A stretch of DNA of 64,000 nucleotides, from assembly GCF_910592395.1 (NCBI RefSeq), contig NC_088313.1, positions 16,944,437 through 17,008,436 on the forward strand, given 5' to 3'. The position numbers and the translations under genes are program-made. Shown here in pieces: positions 24,301 to 36,133 of the stretch (within the stretch, counting starts at the first letter, position 1; the number at the start of each line of letters is the position of its first letter). The notes beneath the pieces were generated by a model. The model was not told where the DNA came from. It worked only from the letters and a program-made list of their open reading frames with translations, and did no database searches. The stretch is from Lineus longissimus. Taxonomy: Eukaryota; Nemertea; Pilidiophora; Heteronemertea; Lineidae.

Positions 24301-27300
24301 TTTATCCCTACCAATAAACTGTCCATAAAATTCCCATTTAGACTCTTCTAAACAATGCTACGTGCACATCATATTTTACAAAATTGCCTGAAGGGTAATT
24401 TGTACATCCTTGTACAGCCCAACCCGAAACCTCAGGATGAAGTAGAACGTATTGATGATGGATTGACCACTTTGTTACAGGAGATGATTCGAGCCATGCC
24501 ACCCTTACTACACAAACAATCACTTGATACTATTGCCATGAACTGAAGCCAGCACAATAGCATTAAGGATGATTTTGCAGATCATAAAATGTGATGATGG
24601 ATTTCTTTCATGAAGTATCACAATAAATGACCTCTTGCCCATTGCATCTGAATTTAAATGAGGTGTTCATGCCATGGATGTTAAAGACAATCCGACATTT
24701 CTTCTTTGCCGCCCTTAAGCTTTACAGATTATCACAACTGCTGAGAGACACTACTCAACCAAAATGAAGGTATCCTTTCCTTGGACAATTGTGGTATTGT
24801 GCAGATATAGAAGCAATTTGCTTAGCGTTTATAAAGCACATTTTTCAAGTTTGAGCCGATTGAAACTTTTGAACAGATTAAATCATTGGTGCTTCAACCC
24901 TTAATTCCCGTATTTTCACAACTAACGGTTTTGTTGCTCTTGGTAAACCTCATTGAGTGAGATTCATTTGAATATCCCTGCAAAATTAATCCAAGGTTAC
25001 AAACTGATGATGGGGTCTTGCAGCCCACCTCCTCTTACAATCTGCTAATAAAATATGTCAAGGTCCTTGACAGAGTAACCGAAGCTGTGGTGGTCAAGTA
25101 GACCAATCGAGGCAATTCCATTGATAACAATTTAATATAAGCCATAACAAACGTTATCATGTGCTTACCCGTCTGCTATTAACCAAAATAATCAAAGAGG
25201 AATTCCTATATATCCTGGTGACCATGGCATTTTAATGAAACTCTTGAGCATATTTATGAGGGCCACAAGGGCTTTTGGCACAAAAGCATCATATTTCATG
25301 GTCATCTGTTTATCATATACTAGTATGACACTTGTTAACTGATGAATGCCCCAAGGCCCCCGCTCCAAACTTCATTAGGCTCTGTAATTACAATTTAAAT
25401 GGGTGATAAAAATATTCAATTAAGAACAGAAATGATAACATTCCGAGACCTCCAGTTTTATTGGAGTTCTTAAAGTTTGGCCTTCGCAGATGAACGCCCA
25501 CAAAATATTTTATTAGTATGACTATTATGCGCCAATACCTCACCCACATCAATGATATGTGGTGATCTAGATGTGATTCTAAGTTGATAAAGGCGATCCT
25601 AATTCTATATTCAGATCTGTGTATGTGCCATTTGTAATGCTGGTGAAGAAATTCGCAGAAGCACCACAAACTTAACTAAATATCGGTACAGCCATACTAT
25701 CTTTTAGTTCTTTCTGGGACATCTTGGGACAGAGATGCGAACTTGTTGCGTCCGCATATCATGAACTGACACCAGCAAAGAAACAAGAAAACAGAAACAA
25801 CAGGAAGAGTAGTCAAACTAAAGGAAACAGTCAGTAAGACGGAGCTGTTTTCACAGACTATTTAGCGGCCGTAACGAAGCGGTAAATACCATGCTTTTCC
25901 TGTCTGTTTGCTGGACAAATTGTTCTCATTTCCTCTATGATATCGAGCGCAACTGGCCTCTAATGGAGATAATGGTTTCAATGGACATCACATATCGAAA
26001 CCAAACATGCCTAAAAGCACTTTTTCCCTATGCACATTGGCATAAATATGATGCTTGGGACAGCAGCCGTTTAGTTATAGAACCGTGGGTGTACTTGCAT
26101 GACGTTTTCCTTGAAATGGAAACGTGTTGTCCAAGTCAAAGGAGCACACTCAGCAAATAATGCTTGACGTTCTTGACGATAATTGTTGTGTTCGTGGCAG
26201 CTCCGTTATGAGCCAGGTTATAACATCGCAATACAATTATCAGTGTGAAATACTTATTTCTGTGAATATTGTTATTAATATACGCTTACTAAAGTATTTA
26301 CATTCGCCGTGTCCAAATACGAATCTCGGAGAATTCATTCCAATTTTCACAACATTCTTAGCCCGGTTTATTCTCATCTCAGAGGAAAGCAAACATTCCT
26401 GTCTGTCATCTCTAAACATGCAAACTCTTCATCAGGCTATTCATCATGTAAACCATTATTGATAGATTTGGCTATTCTATCAAGTTAAGTGTCTGCGGAA
26501 TTTTATTACAATTTGCAGACGACTGATGCATGATATATTTGTGTTAATTATGGTGATGTCATTCGAGTTACCAGTTACACGCCTCATCTAAAACGTTATC
26601 CTGCTATGAAACACTTGACTTCAAACTTGCGGCTTAGAGTACCCACTTGTCCTTGAATGGAACGTAATAATAGTTTCCCAGCAAGAGAGTGATTTTGTTG
26701 TGAATATCATGACAGAAAGCTATCAAGTTGTCAGTTAAACAACAAGGAGGTCAAGTATAAATGCACCAACCACTATATCAAAATAGTAAATATCTCTGTT
26801 CACTGAATATTGTCGGAAAGTCATTTGGCAAAAAACGTGATAAACACTACGGAGCCAGTAGAAATGTACCCAGTTGTTGCATTGAATGTGTTGTCTAGCT
26901 CATGTAGCTGAAGGAATTGATCAACTATCCAACCATTTTAATTCAGTATAATGTTGGAAACAATTTGAGTTGGAAGGTAATTGGCCAGCCCCAGCATCAA
27001 CGCCATGCTCATACATTAAATAGGAAGCAAATCAGGACTGAACGATTCATTAGTTGATTCATTTCGGATTCATTGGCACATCATCTCAACTTTTCTTCTT
27101 AGCACCAGAGATATGTTTTTTGCATCATCTGGTGCGATTAAACACTCCTATCACAACTATTTTCTAATTTAACCACGGCCTGACCAGTTGTTGATCGGTG
27201 TTGGATGAGGCAACCGAACCCCAAGTACTTTCGATCATTAAACTTTTTAATTCACGCGAAGATGTTTTTACTGCTTTTTTTCTCTCTCGAAGTCTAGCTA

Positions 27301-28860
27301 ATTATATGAGCCAAGTGAAATGAAATGATTGAACCACATTTAGTAAACAAAGCTTCGCTGGTTAAACAAACTTGGCTCTCAAAACACCTGTGTATCTGAT
27401 CAAAAATCTACTCTATCTAGCGGGAATCGCTGAGCTTTGTGAAATCACATACTTAGTTAAGCCTTAAGCAAATAAAAGAGTTAAACTTGCCGAAACTGGA
27501 AGGTTTTTCTTACTCTTTGGAGTTTGAGACCAGTACGGTCCAATGGAGAATCTGTTGAATTCTCAAATTCCAGTCTTTATTATGACAAGTAGCTAGAAAA
27601 GCTCCGCTGATCCAGGCCAGTTTTACATTAGGTCCGGGCCATTTCCTCTACACTTCTCTTAATTCTTTACATCAACGCAATGTCTTTTTCAATTTAAACA
27701 TTTATTTTCAAATAAATTATCTTTCCTTGCACAACAAATGCTGACATTGTTGACCACCGATTTTGGATCAGAAGACAAGGAAAGTGACCAGTAAACTGGC
27801 AGATATAAGTATAGTACGCAGTGTTTTGGGAGCTCTATTGATCCTTTCATGAAGGAAAATAGCAACCATTTACATTATACAGTAAAAAGTGGTTTGTTTA
27901 AATCAGCGTTCTTCTCTATCAAATCTATGAGTTACTGGGTTTTGATAAATTTAAGAAGAAATTTTCTAACTGAATGGCTTCTTCTACAGCTGTCATTTTT
28001 GAATTGCTGTAACTGACAGCGCTCAAACTATGGATATTGCAAATAGTGAGGAACTAGAAAGTTTGATTTTGTCATGAAAACTGTTTACTCTGCAACAGTA
28101 ACCATTATCCCAACTTCTTATATATGGACTGAAATAGTATACGTCATGTTGCTATTAATTATTTATTTAAACACAAGTCCAGGCATTGAACAATTAAAGC
28201 TAACAGATTTATTAATGCTCTCTGTTTTACGATACATTTTCCAACCTTCCCTTGGGCCCGAACACGGCATTGTTATTAATAAATTTCCTCATAATTTGCT
28301 CAGCGAGATAGGGTATGCACCACGCAGTATTTGTGCAAACAAAATACGGTAGCAACATTTGGTCATAAACAAAGACAGTTATGAGAACATTTTCCTGGAA
28401 TTCCTATGGGAACTTGATAACTAATAAAGAAGTAACGATGCGTTTCATGCTAGTTTTTAAATAGATAACAGTAATGTAATCTATCATTTTTAGTCTCAGC
28501 AAATAGCATTACTCCAGTATATACTTGTGACCTCTGGGATGTGCTGCACAACACAGCCTGGTCCTATTTGTTGACAGAACAACATGCAGAACAGTACACT
28601 CAGGCAAAGCACCAGATTGTCTGAGGTCAGCTAGACTATTATGGTAAGGTCGACAGATATGAGACGTACTTAAAGTGATTTATTGTGTGTTGTAGAATAC
28701 GTGGTAACTAACTATACCCGCGTTAGATATGATTTTTATTTCTACTAATGGACTGCAAAGAACTCTAAAATCAAAATTGAATGTTTAATATTCCATTGTC
28801 TAGACCATAACAATCACCACGTATCCTTTTCATATGTGTTAAGTATTTGTGCTGCTTTGT
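18397..28860. other. Long gene-poor region, no gene recognised
   Basis: About 10 kb of AT-rich sequence. Two open frames with true ATG starts have a somewhat protein-like composition: 24355-24546 (63 codons) and 25891-26160 (89 codons, five tryptophans). Neither resembles a known family and both are within chance expectation. A small 8-bp hairpin (GCACCAGA and its complement) is at 27102-27135. No RNA gene or large repeat was found. Confidence 0.4.
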
Positions 28861-28900
28861 AATTGTTCTAAATTGTTCTAAATTGTTCCAAATCGTTTTA
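28861..28900. repeat. Four degenerate tandem copies of a 10-bp unit
   Basis: Unit AATTGTTCTA twice exactly, then AATTGTTCCA, then a more diverged copy. A short tandem repeat. Confidence 0.85.
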
Positions 28901-31900
28901 ATGATCTAATCTATTTGCTTTATAGCACCCTACCGGCACATTTTGACAATTCTGAACTAATTTCTGCCTTATCATTTGAAAAGCGCAACAACCTCATTTT
29001 AAGTACATTTATATAGCCTTCAGTAAGAGTCAAAGTCAGCAAGTAGTCAGAGTCAATGATAGGAAGATAATGAAAACATATTCAAAAGATGCTCACTGCA
29101 CGAGAATGACACTGAGTAAACTATTTCGCTACTCTTAAAGTATGCATCGATTGTGGCTAACTCTCTGTATTTCATCCACTATTTGATATCTTATTGAACT
29201 GCTCAGGTTAAATAGTCTTTATTGAATTTACAATTTCAGTATGAAAATCAATTTTTTTTAATATACATGTATCATAAAAAAGCAAAAAATCTGGATCCTT
29301 TATAATAATCAATTATTAGTGATCAATTGTGAAAAAGTATTCGAATATCTTTGTCCAGCAGTAAGTTGATATGCTGAGTAATGATATGAATATAATGTGA
29401 GGTTTTTTATTAGTTGGAAAGTAGTACACTAACGCGAAAATGATCTGGTTTCCAGTGCTAAAATTCAGTTTTTACACATGCATGCTTACAAAGCATGGAA
29501 ATAAATCTTAAAGTTCATATAATTTTTACCAAGAATGTGCATCAACGTGTTTGTTGCCTATTAAGTCGAATTCCTATTTTTCTTTGAAGATAATCAAGCT
29601 GTCAGTTGCATTCGTTTGGATAGAAAAAGATAGAAGGAACATTTTACTAATTAAAAGTACTCGGGGCTGTGTTTTTTTGGAAAGTTTTCACATGGAATGG
29701 TTAAGTCTGCATATGACACTCCAATCACAAGTATTATACTCAGCTTAGGTATATTTCAAAATGCTGATTATCAAGCGTAAACTTTTGAGAAATAATCCAA
29801 ACTGACTAGAATCTGATATCTGTTGTCTGTTAAGCTGAAGCTTTTTTTCCTATCAGGGAATCAAATTCTTTAAGTCGAACCGCTACTAGGCTTCTCAGGC
29901 GGATTGCTTGGATACACAAAGAAGAAAAAAGTGCATGACAAAGAAAACATGAAGAAAAGGTATCCTTTAGACAATTACTGTCACCATCAGGACCACCACT
30001 CACAAGGTTGTTATCCCCCAGCATTCGAAGTAATCGACGAAGTGTATTTTCGTTGTCTGTGAAAATGTAACTGTACTTCCTCTTCCTTCAACAATGGGCC
30101 TAGCTTAACACAATAACCATTGTTGTAATGGAAAGGCATAAACAAAAAGCTCATCAGCATTAGTGTTTTGTAGTGAAGGAGATTCCGAGCTGCTTGAAAT
30201 TCCATTTGTCCATAACGGGTCGTTGAGAACAACCAAAATGTAGCGATAAGTTCACTTTAGACTATCACATCTTGTTACATTTGTCTGTCATCCAAGATCT
30301 AACGTCGTGACAGTATGTTGGTAAAAGAGTGATTGAAAGCTTTTCGATGAATACACCTTAGGTAACGTAAGGCAAGGAAAGAACTCTCTGCACATACTTT
30401 GATGGTGGTAAAATGTGCATTCAGGCTCTTTAGGGTCTTTTTCCATACGTTCATTGTACGTTTTATGTCGCTTATATTTGCTTTAAGGCAAAATATGTGA
30501 CTGACTGCAAATAACGTTCTTTCCAATGCCTGTTTCTAAAACCCATGTGCTGAAAAAGCTTTTTGTATTATGTATTGGAATAATAATATGGTTACAAGCA
30601 GGTGATAATGATAGGTGTGCTGTGTGATCATAAGAATAATCCCGAGGCAACTGTTAAAATGTTTCATATCTACGTATAACTGGGGGAAATACAATGTTGC
30701 TGATAAGTTGGAATGTAACGCTGGAGGAAAGTCATGATTGTATTGTCATGCTGTTAGTAAAGGTAACCTGGCTTGTCGTGGTAACAGATCATTGTATACT
30801 TTTAGATGAGGGTAATTGTGGAATTTAAAAAAGAGTTTGTTAGTACAGAACTGACAGTGTTCTGCATTCGCTACTGACATAAGCAGTTATACCCTCACCT
30901 GAGTCTGAGGAACATCCGTCTGATTCGCTGTCCTCTTTCGTTTCGATCTTGATGTATATTCCAAATGTCAATATGATTGTGCCATACCTGCATGGCATAG
31001 AAATGTTAAAATCTTTACACTTTGAAGAGATTTTTCTCACAATTTCACCATTTCATGACTGCAAAAAGTTGCTCCACCTTTCGAAAATAGTGATTTACTG
31101 GTGTTTAAAAAAAAATCCTAATTAGAACATTAAATGCGGTCTCATATTTTACAATGGAACACCCAATGTTTTCCAGCTTTGACAAAACCTGAAAACCATC
31201 TGTTTCTCGGAAATTAGCTCTTAATCAGGCTTTTACAAAAATTATCAATCAACTAAAAATCTGATTAAAGCAGTTATTTCTGTCGATTTATATTTTAAAA
31301 TCCCGCTTATTTTTTTTGATATGAGGTTTCAATGGATAAATTTTTTGCACGCTGTTTGAACGTGAACATGTTCAATGTCAATTGTAAGATCATGAGAAAA
31401 TAAGGTTGGATGTAAACACAAAAACCACATAAATGGTACATATCGACACCCACCTAACCCCTTAATCTATACAAATAGTATTCAAATTAAATTTATAATA
31501 CAAATTTTGATTAAACTGAAATGATTCTTTTCCTAAATGACATTATTTAGTAGCAAACCGCTGTTCATTTTTCGTAGTGGATTTACTAGAAGATATAGCT
31601 TTCGACTTCTTATATACATGATGTCCACTTGCACATACAGGCTCATCACAAGTGCTCATAGTTAGTGACAGTTACCCAAAAGAAATAAATGTTGATTCGT
31701 CATTTGTAATGCTAAACTTTGTCTTATCATTCTCCGGAGACTCAAGTCATGTGAAGCAAATGTAACTTTAAATGAATCTTGAATAGGAAGCTCGTATTAC
31801 CCCTAGAATATAAACTACTCTTCGAAGCTCAGGAAATCAAAATTCTGTATGGAACCAACGAACAATCTTATGAAAGAGAATTCGTACTCACGTTCGAGAA

Positions 31901-34401
31901 ACTTTTGGATTGCTTTTCCAATTGCATTTTCAGATCAACGAACAGAAAATGTTTCTTTAAATCAAAATAATGACGTCAGGATACCCAATAGTCACAAGAA
32001 AGTGTACATTTGGCATTCATACAACATCCATTAAATGTTTAATTTAAGAGGGATTCAGACAAGAATGGCGATGACAGAGGGGACCGTAGAATACTAACAA
32101 CCCTATTAATTACTAGAGTGATCCCCCGAAATCCCCTTGGAATGAATAATACATGCCCAAGTACAGTAGACGAGTCGCACCACTTATCAGGGATTGAATC
32201 TTGTTATACATATAGCCTGATTGAACTTAAAATCTTCTGCTATTAAGGTTTGAATTAAAACTGTTCAGTTAGGAACATAAGTTGAACTTAAAGTACGAGC
32301 GGCTACTGAGGCTAAACAAAATAAAATTGGTCTCATTCTCGTTCTGCAATGTTCTGCGGGGTTTACGAATGTTTATTTCAGCATGCCTATTTAAATCATC
32401 ACGATATTTCAAGGAAGGGTTCTCTGCCGAACGTAATCTTTTTTAGATGGATATGCCTCTGAGGAAAGTGTCATTCAGAATCTACTAGAATATATGTCAG
32501 GGTGTGATTTTGACACATATTAATTGATTTCTCGAAAAATGATACAGGTAATTGGAGCAATTTTCGGAAAAAGTCACCTTGGGGATTTATTTATTGATGA
32601 ACTATTTATTCACAGAGACTTTTTTACATTCTGTAATGACACATCTAGGTTATAGCTTTTCCTAACATCATATAGATTCTGCAGTTAATCACTGTAAAAT
32701 ACTCTGATAGTTTTTAACTTGTTCGTGGTCGAAGGGAGAATTGTCACAACAGCTATATCAATCGATTGAAATGTTTTGTTTTATACTGTCACATGCTGGG
32801 CATGGTCATTTGCAGCGGAACGTAGGGAAGGTGCATGAACGCCTTAACATCATGTTAAACAAGTTACATTCTGAAATGCTTTGGAGTCTCGGCCGAGGCA
32901 GTTAATTCAGTTGGTGTGGCAATAAATTGAGCGCTGACCACACAGCTTTTTGTCCCTGTTGTTCATTAGAGAAGTGTGTTTAACTCTTCTGAATCTCTTA
33001 ACAAGTTTTTAATGTTCATAAGTCCATTAATTATACATTACGAAGTTTTAATCTCTCAAACATTCCTCGGCCTTGAAAATGAAATCAATACATATTTAGA
33101 TAGTCATTACATTTAGTTTAATGAACATCTATCCAGTCAGAAGAAACTCCCTTTGGCACTAGGAGATAAAATCCAGGTAAAATGAACAAATGTGGATCTG
33201 ATGGCAATTACAATGACAGATATGTCTGCCAATCATCATGAAACATGTGACGTCTTCCAGCCACTGCCTGGTGGATCATTTAGTCTAAGTTGTTTGATGG
33301 ATGCAAGTTAAATATCAGGGAAATCACTGAAATATCGAGAAGCTCCTGGTCGAAAAATGTCAGTGTTTTGCTCTTCGGATTATAAACTGTATATATCTCA
33401 CACAGTCAGTCTGCCTTTCGAGGACAAGCGCAACGCAAGGTTGCTACTTTCTGATAATACCAAAAATAAATGAAGAATAGTAGCTATTTGTTCTTGATTA
33501 TGGTTTGGGATGTGACCTTAGAATCATTAAGTTACATGGCGTATGCATGTAGTCCGTGTTAAAGTTACCTGAGCGGTAGATCTGGTTTCTTCGGTTGTAA
33601 CCAAAGCGGGAACTAACTAACGAGCAATAGATCCATTACATGACTTCACAGCCTTGTCAATTAATGGTGTTGGCTAATTAGACTCGTTAGTGTATACCGA
33701 GGTAAACAATATTATACTCCCGTTACAAGTAGACAATGTTGTATACATTTACAAGTCGACAATGGTTTGAAACCAATGCTGGCATCGCTATCTTTCGCTG
33801 TTAACTTTACACAACAAGAGATGACTAGCTTTACAGTTGAGCTTATATATCACGGAAATGGTTACATTTTGTTTGCCTGCCTAAAACACATTCGCCGGAA
33901 AGTAAAATGTGTACATTGTCTCCCATCATCATCGATTGCCAAGTGTGCCGCTTATTTTGCGTTACATTTAGTAACATTTTATGGTCAATATACAAGTAAA
34001 GACATTAGTTCAAATTTGATTGTGTTTTGGCAGATAGCTCTCACAAACTGTCGTATACTTTTTTGAAAAGCACTTAGTAGAATGTTTGTCGGAGAAATAT
34101 CGATAATGACGTCGCACTATGTTTACACATTTAAGAGATGTGAGGAAGATATCACTATAAGTAAACATCACACGAGAAGTGTTGATATGTACTTACATTT
34201 AATGCATTCTTAGTACAAAAGGGGCCTGGTTAAATAGAGCCAATTGAACACACATTAAACAGGAATCACCTACCTTTATCCAACACCATTACATGCTACA
34301 CTAAACGTAGATTAGATAGCTTTCATTTTGATCTAGGACCTTTCGCATCTAAGAATTCTGTCACTTGGCTTGAAGACAAATTAACAGATGTTGTGTTTTT
34401 A
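28901..34401. other. Gene-poor region with one exon-like segment
   Basis: Mostly AT-rich non-coding sequence. On the minus strand, 30899-30987 is framed by an AG acceptor and a CAG/GTGAGG donor and is open in two frames; no family is recognised. At 32870-32960 and 33060-33140 the sequence is less repetitive, with homeodomain-like ATTA sites, and could be regulatory. No confident gene. Confidence 0.4.
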
Positions 34402-34717
34402 GCTCACCTCTTAGCAGGGAGGGGGCCAAATCCTAAATTCTTCAAAATGCCATTATTCCTAGTAATGACTTGCCCGATTGGCACCAATTTTATATCATAG
34501 GTACATCTAATTCTAACAACCATTCAATGTGTCACCCGGGTCTTCTTTGATTTGACCTACTTTTCAAGGTCACAGAGGTCGAATGTACTGTAAATTGGCC
34601 ATTTTGGGGAAATTGTAATTGCTTGGACCTACATCAAACCTAACACTACATGACACAATACCATGCTCTTTATCCATCTTTCCTCCACATGAGGTGAGCA
34701 CAATGGCCCTGGCCATT
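34402..34717. mobile_element. MITE-like dispersed repeat with GCTCACCTC terminal inverted repeats
   Basis: GCTCACCTC at 34402-34410 has its exact complement GAGGTGAGC at 34691-34699. Just outside the right repeat is a palindromic AATGGCCCTGGCCATT (34702-34717). Inside, at about 34550-34580, is a TTTGACCTACTTTTCAAGGT-type stretch followed by a CAGAGGTC match. The combination of GAGGTGAGC, a GGCC palindrome and TTTGACCT/AAGGTCA text resembles a dispersed repeat I recall from several lophotrochozoan genomes; that recollection is unverified. There is no coding capacity. The exact ends are uncertain. Confidence 0.55.
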
Positions 34718-34954
34718 TCATTTAATGTCAAATGCAGAATTCCTTTCATGCACCTTCTCAAGTTTTCTGACATTGATTTCTGACATCATTGTACTCTATA
34801 TCTAGATATATACGTTTAGGTCACAATAAATCATAAAATGTATGTATTTGGTCAACACGGTCACGATCATCATTGTTGCCAGTGTTCATAGAGGTATTCT
34901 GGAGTATTGAATGGCTGTTGTTATTTCAGCGCTCACCTGAGCCCGACCCGTGAA

Positions 34955-34995
34955 TCCCTGGCTTGTCCCATCCTCCGGATTGGACTAGCCAGGGA
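34955..34995. repeat. Strong GC-rich hairpin, 19-bp stem with 3-nt loop
   Basis: TCCCTGGCTTGTCCCATCC (34955-34973) pairs with 34977-34995, with two mismatches and only TCC between the arms. It lies just after GCGCTCACCTGAGC (34929-34942), which shares the GCTCACCT text of the MITE-like element about 240 bp to the left, so it may be another piece of the same repeat family. Confidence 0.8.
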
Positions 34996-35326
34996 GTGTT
35001 TGCCAGCTAACGAGGAAATATCGTGTCGGACCAAATGATGCTAATCTGGCATAATGACATCCTGCCATCATCCGTCTAACGTCAACAATCTGATCGGTCG
35101 ATAGCGCTATGCATCTACTTCTCTGCCTGTTAAGATAATTTTCCCTCTATTTTTTCATTACCCTTCTTCGACGATCACGTTATAACTCTGTCGATTTTAG
35201 TGGCATTTCATTCCCGGAAGTAGTGTCATTCTTGACTAAATCAACTCTGCAGAAAATTGAAATTGGCAGTTTGTGAGATGTGAAATCGACACATAAGTAC
35301 GTAATTCTTGGGAGAGAGAACCATAC

Positions 35327-35389
35327 CTGCTTTATCAGCTACGAGTTTGAATCTGATTGTTTTCGACAGGAAGAGTGACTTGGATGTCT
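35327..35389 (-). other. Exon-like segment, unrecognised
   Basis: On the minus strand a good acceptor (TTTGTTTCTCCAG) precedes 35389 and a good donor (GCAG/GTATGG) follows 35327. The 63-nt segment is open in one frame only (SKSLFLSKTIRFKLVADKA). Both boundaries would be phase-1 introns. Stretches this short often look like this by chance, and I recognise no protein. Confidence 0.15.
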
Positions 35390-36058
35390 CTGGAGAAACA
35401 AACACCGGTTAAAAAGAAACCATTCATCATCGTCATCATCATGACTGCTCTTTCCTTTTCTGGACGTTTTGCCTTTGGCACCATACTTTAGTTGTGGTGT
35501 AATTTTGACATTGGTACACATACATTGTTGTTAAAAATTTAAATTAACCCGAGAGATGCCCTGTAACCATGACAGGAAATGCTGGCAGACCTGGCAATTT
35601 CCTCGTCCCTTGTGGCATATCTATGCCAATCCAAATATCAACAACTATTGCCCAATGGAATTACCCGTTAACCCACAGCAAGATGTCGTTTCTTCCATTG
35701 CGGGAGGTGCATGGTGTTCTTCGTAAAGCAGTTTGATTAGTCATGTTGGTGCTCTGCTGCCTGTCACAGCCAATGAACACAACCATAAAAGACTTGATAG
35801 AAGGCAATACTATAATAACACAACTCGCTGTGTTTGAAGACAGTCTTGTTGGTATCGGATAGCAAAAGATTGACATTCTGTTCCGTTCTCTCTAACCAAG
35901 CTATACAACTGTATGCCAGCTACAAGTACCAAGTACATAGTGTATGTTCGTCGCATGTGCACTACGTTATACTGAAATATATGAAGTTGAACATTCAACA
36001 GTGCTCAAGAAGAGTGAAACTAGCCGCTCATTTACGGCGCTATAGCGATGAAACAGTG

Positions 36059-36133
36059 GTGATCCGGCCGCGAGTCGAGCCTAAGACCTTCTGGATATAA
36101 GCCCGGTGCTCTAACCACTATGTCACTGATCAC
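36059..36133 (-). pseudogene. Decayed tRNA-derived sequence (tRNA-Ile-UAU-like; SINE head or tRNA pseudogene)
   Basis: On the minus strand there is a clear box A (TAGTGGTTAGAGCA) and a degraded box B (GGCTCGACTCG for GGTTCGANTCC), properly spaced in 75 nt. The acceptor ends GTGATC and GATCAC pair perfectly. The anticodon loop reads CTTATAT, giving UAU. The anticodon stem has two mismatches, the D stem is broken, and the T arm seems to have two extra bases, so it is unlikely to be a working tRNA. RNA polymerase III boxes with decayed stems are typical of SINE heads in invertebrates. A SINE body would extend left of 36059, but I could not identify one. Confidence 0.6.
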
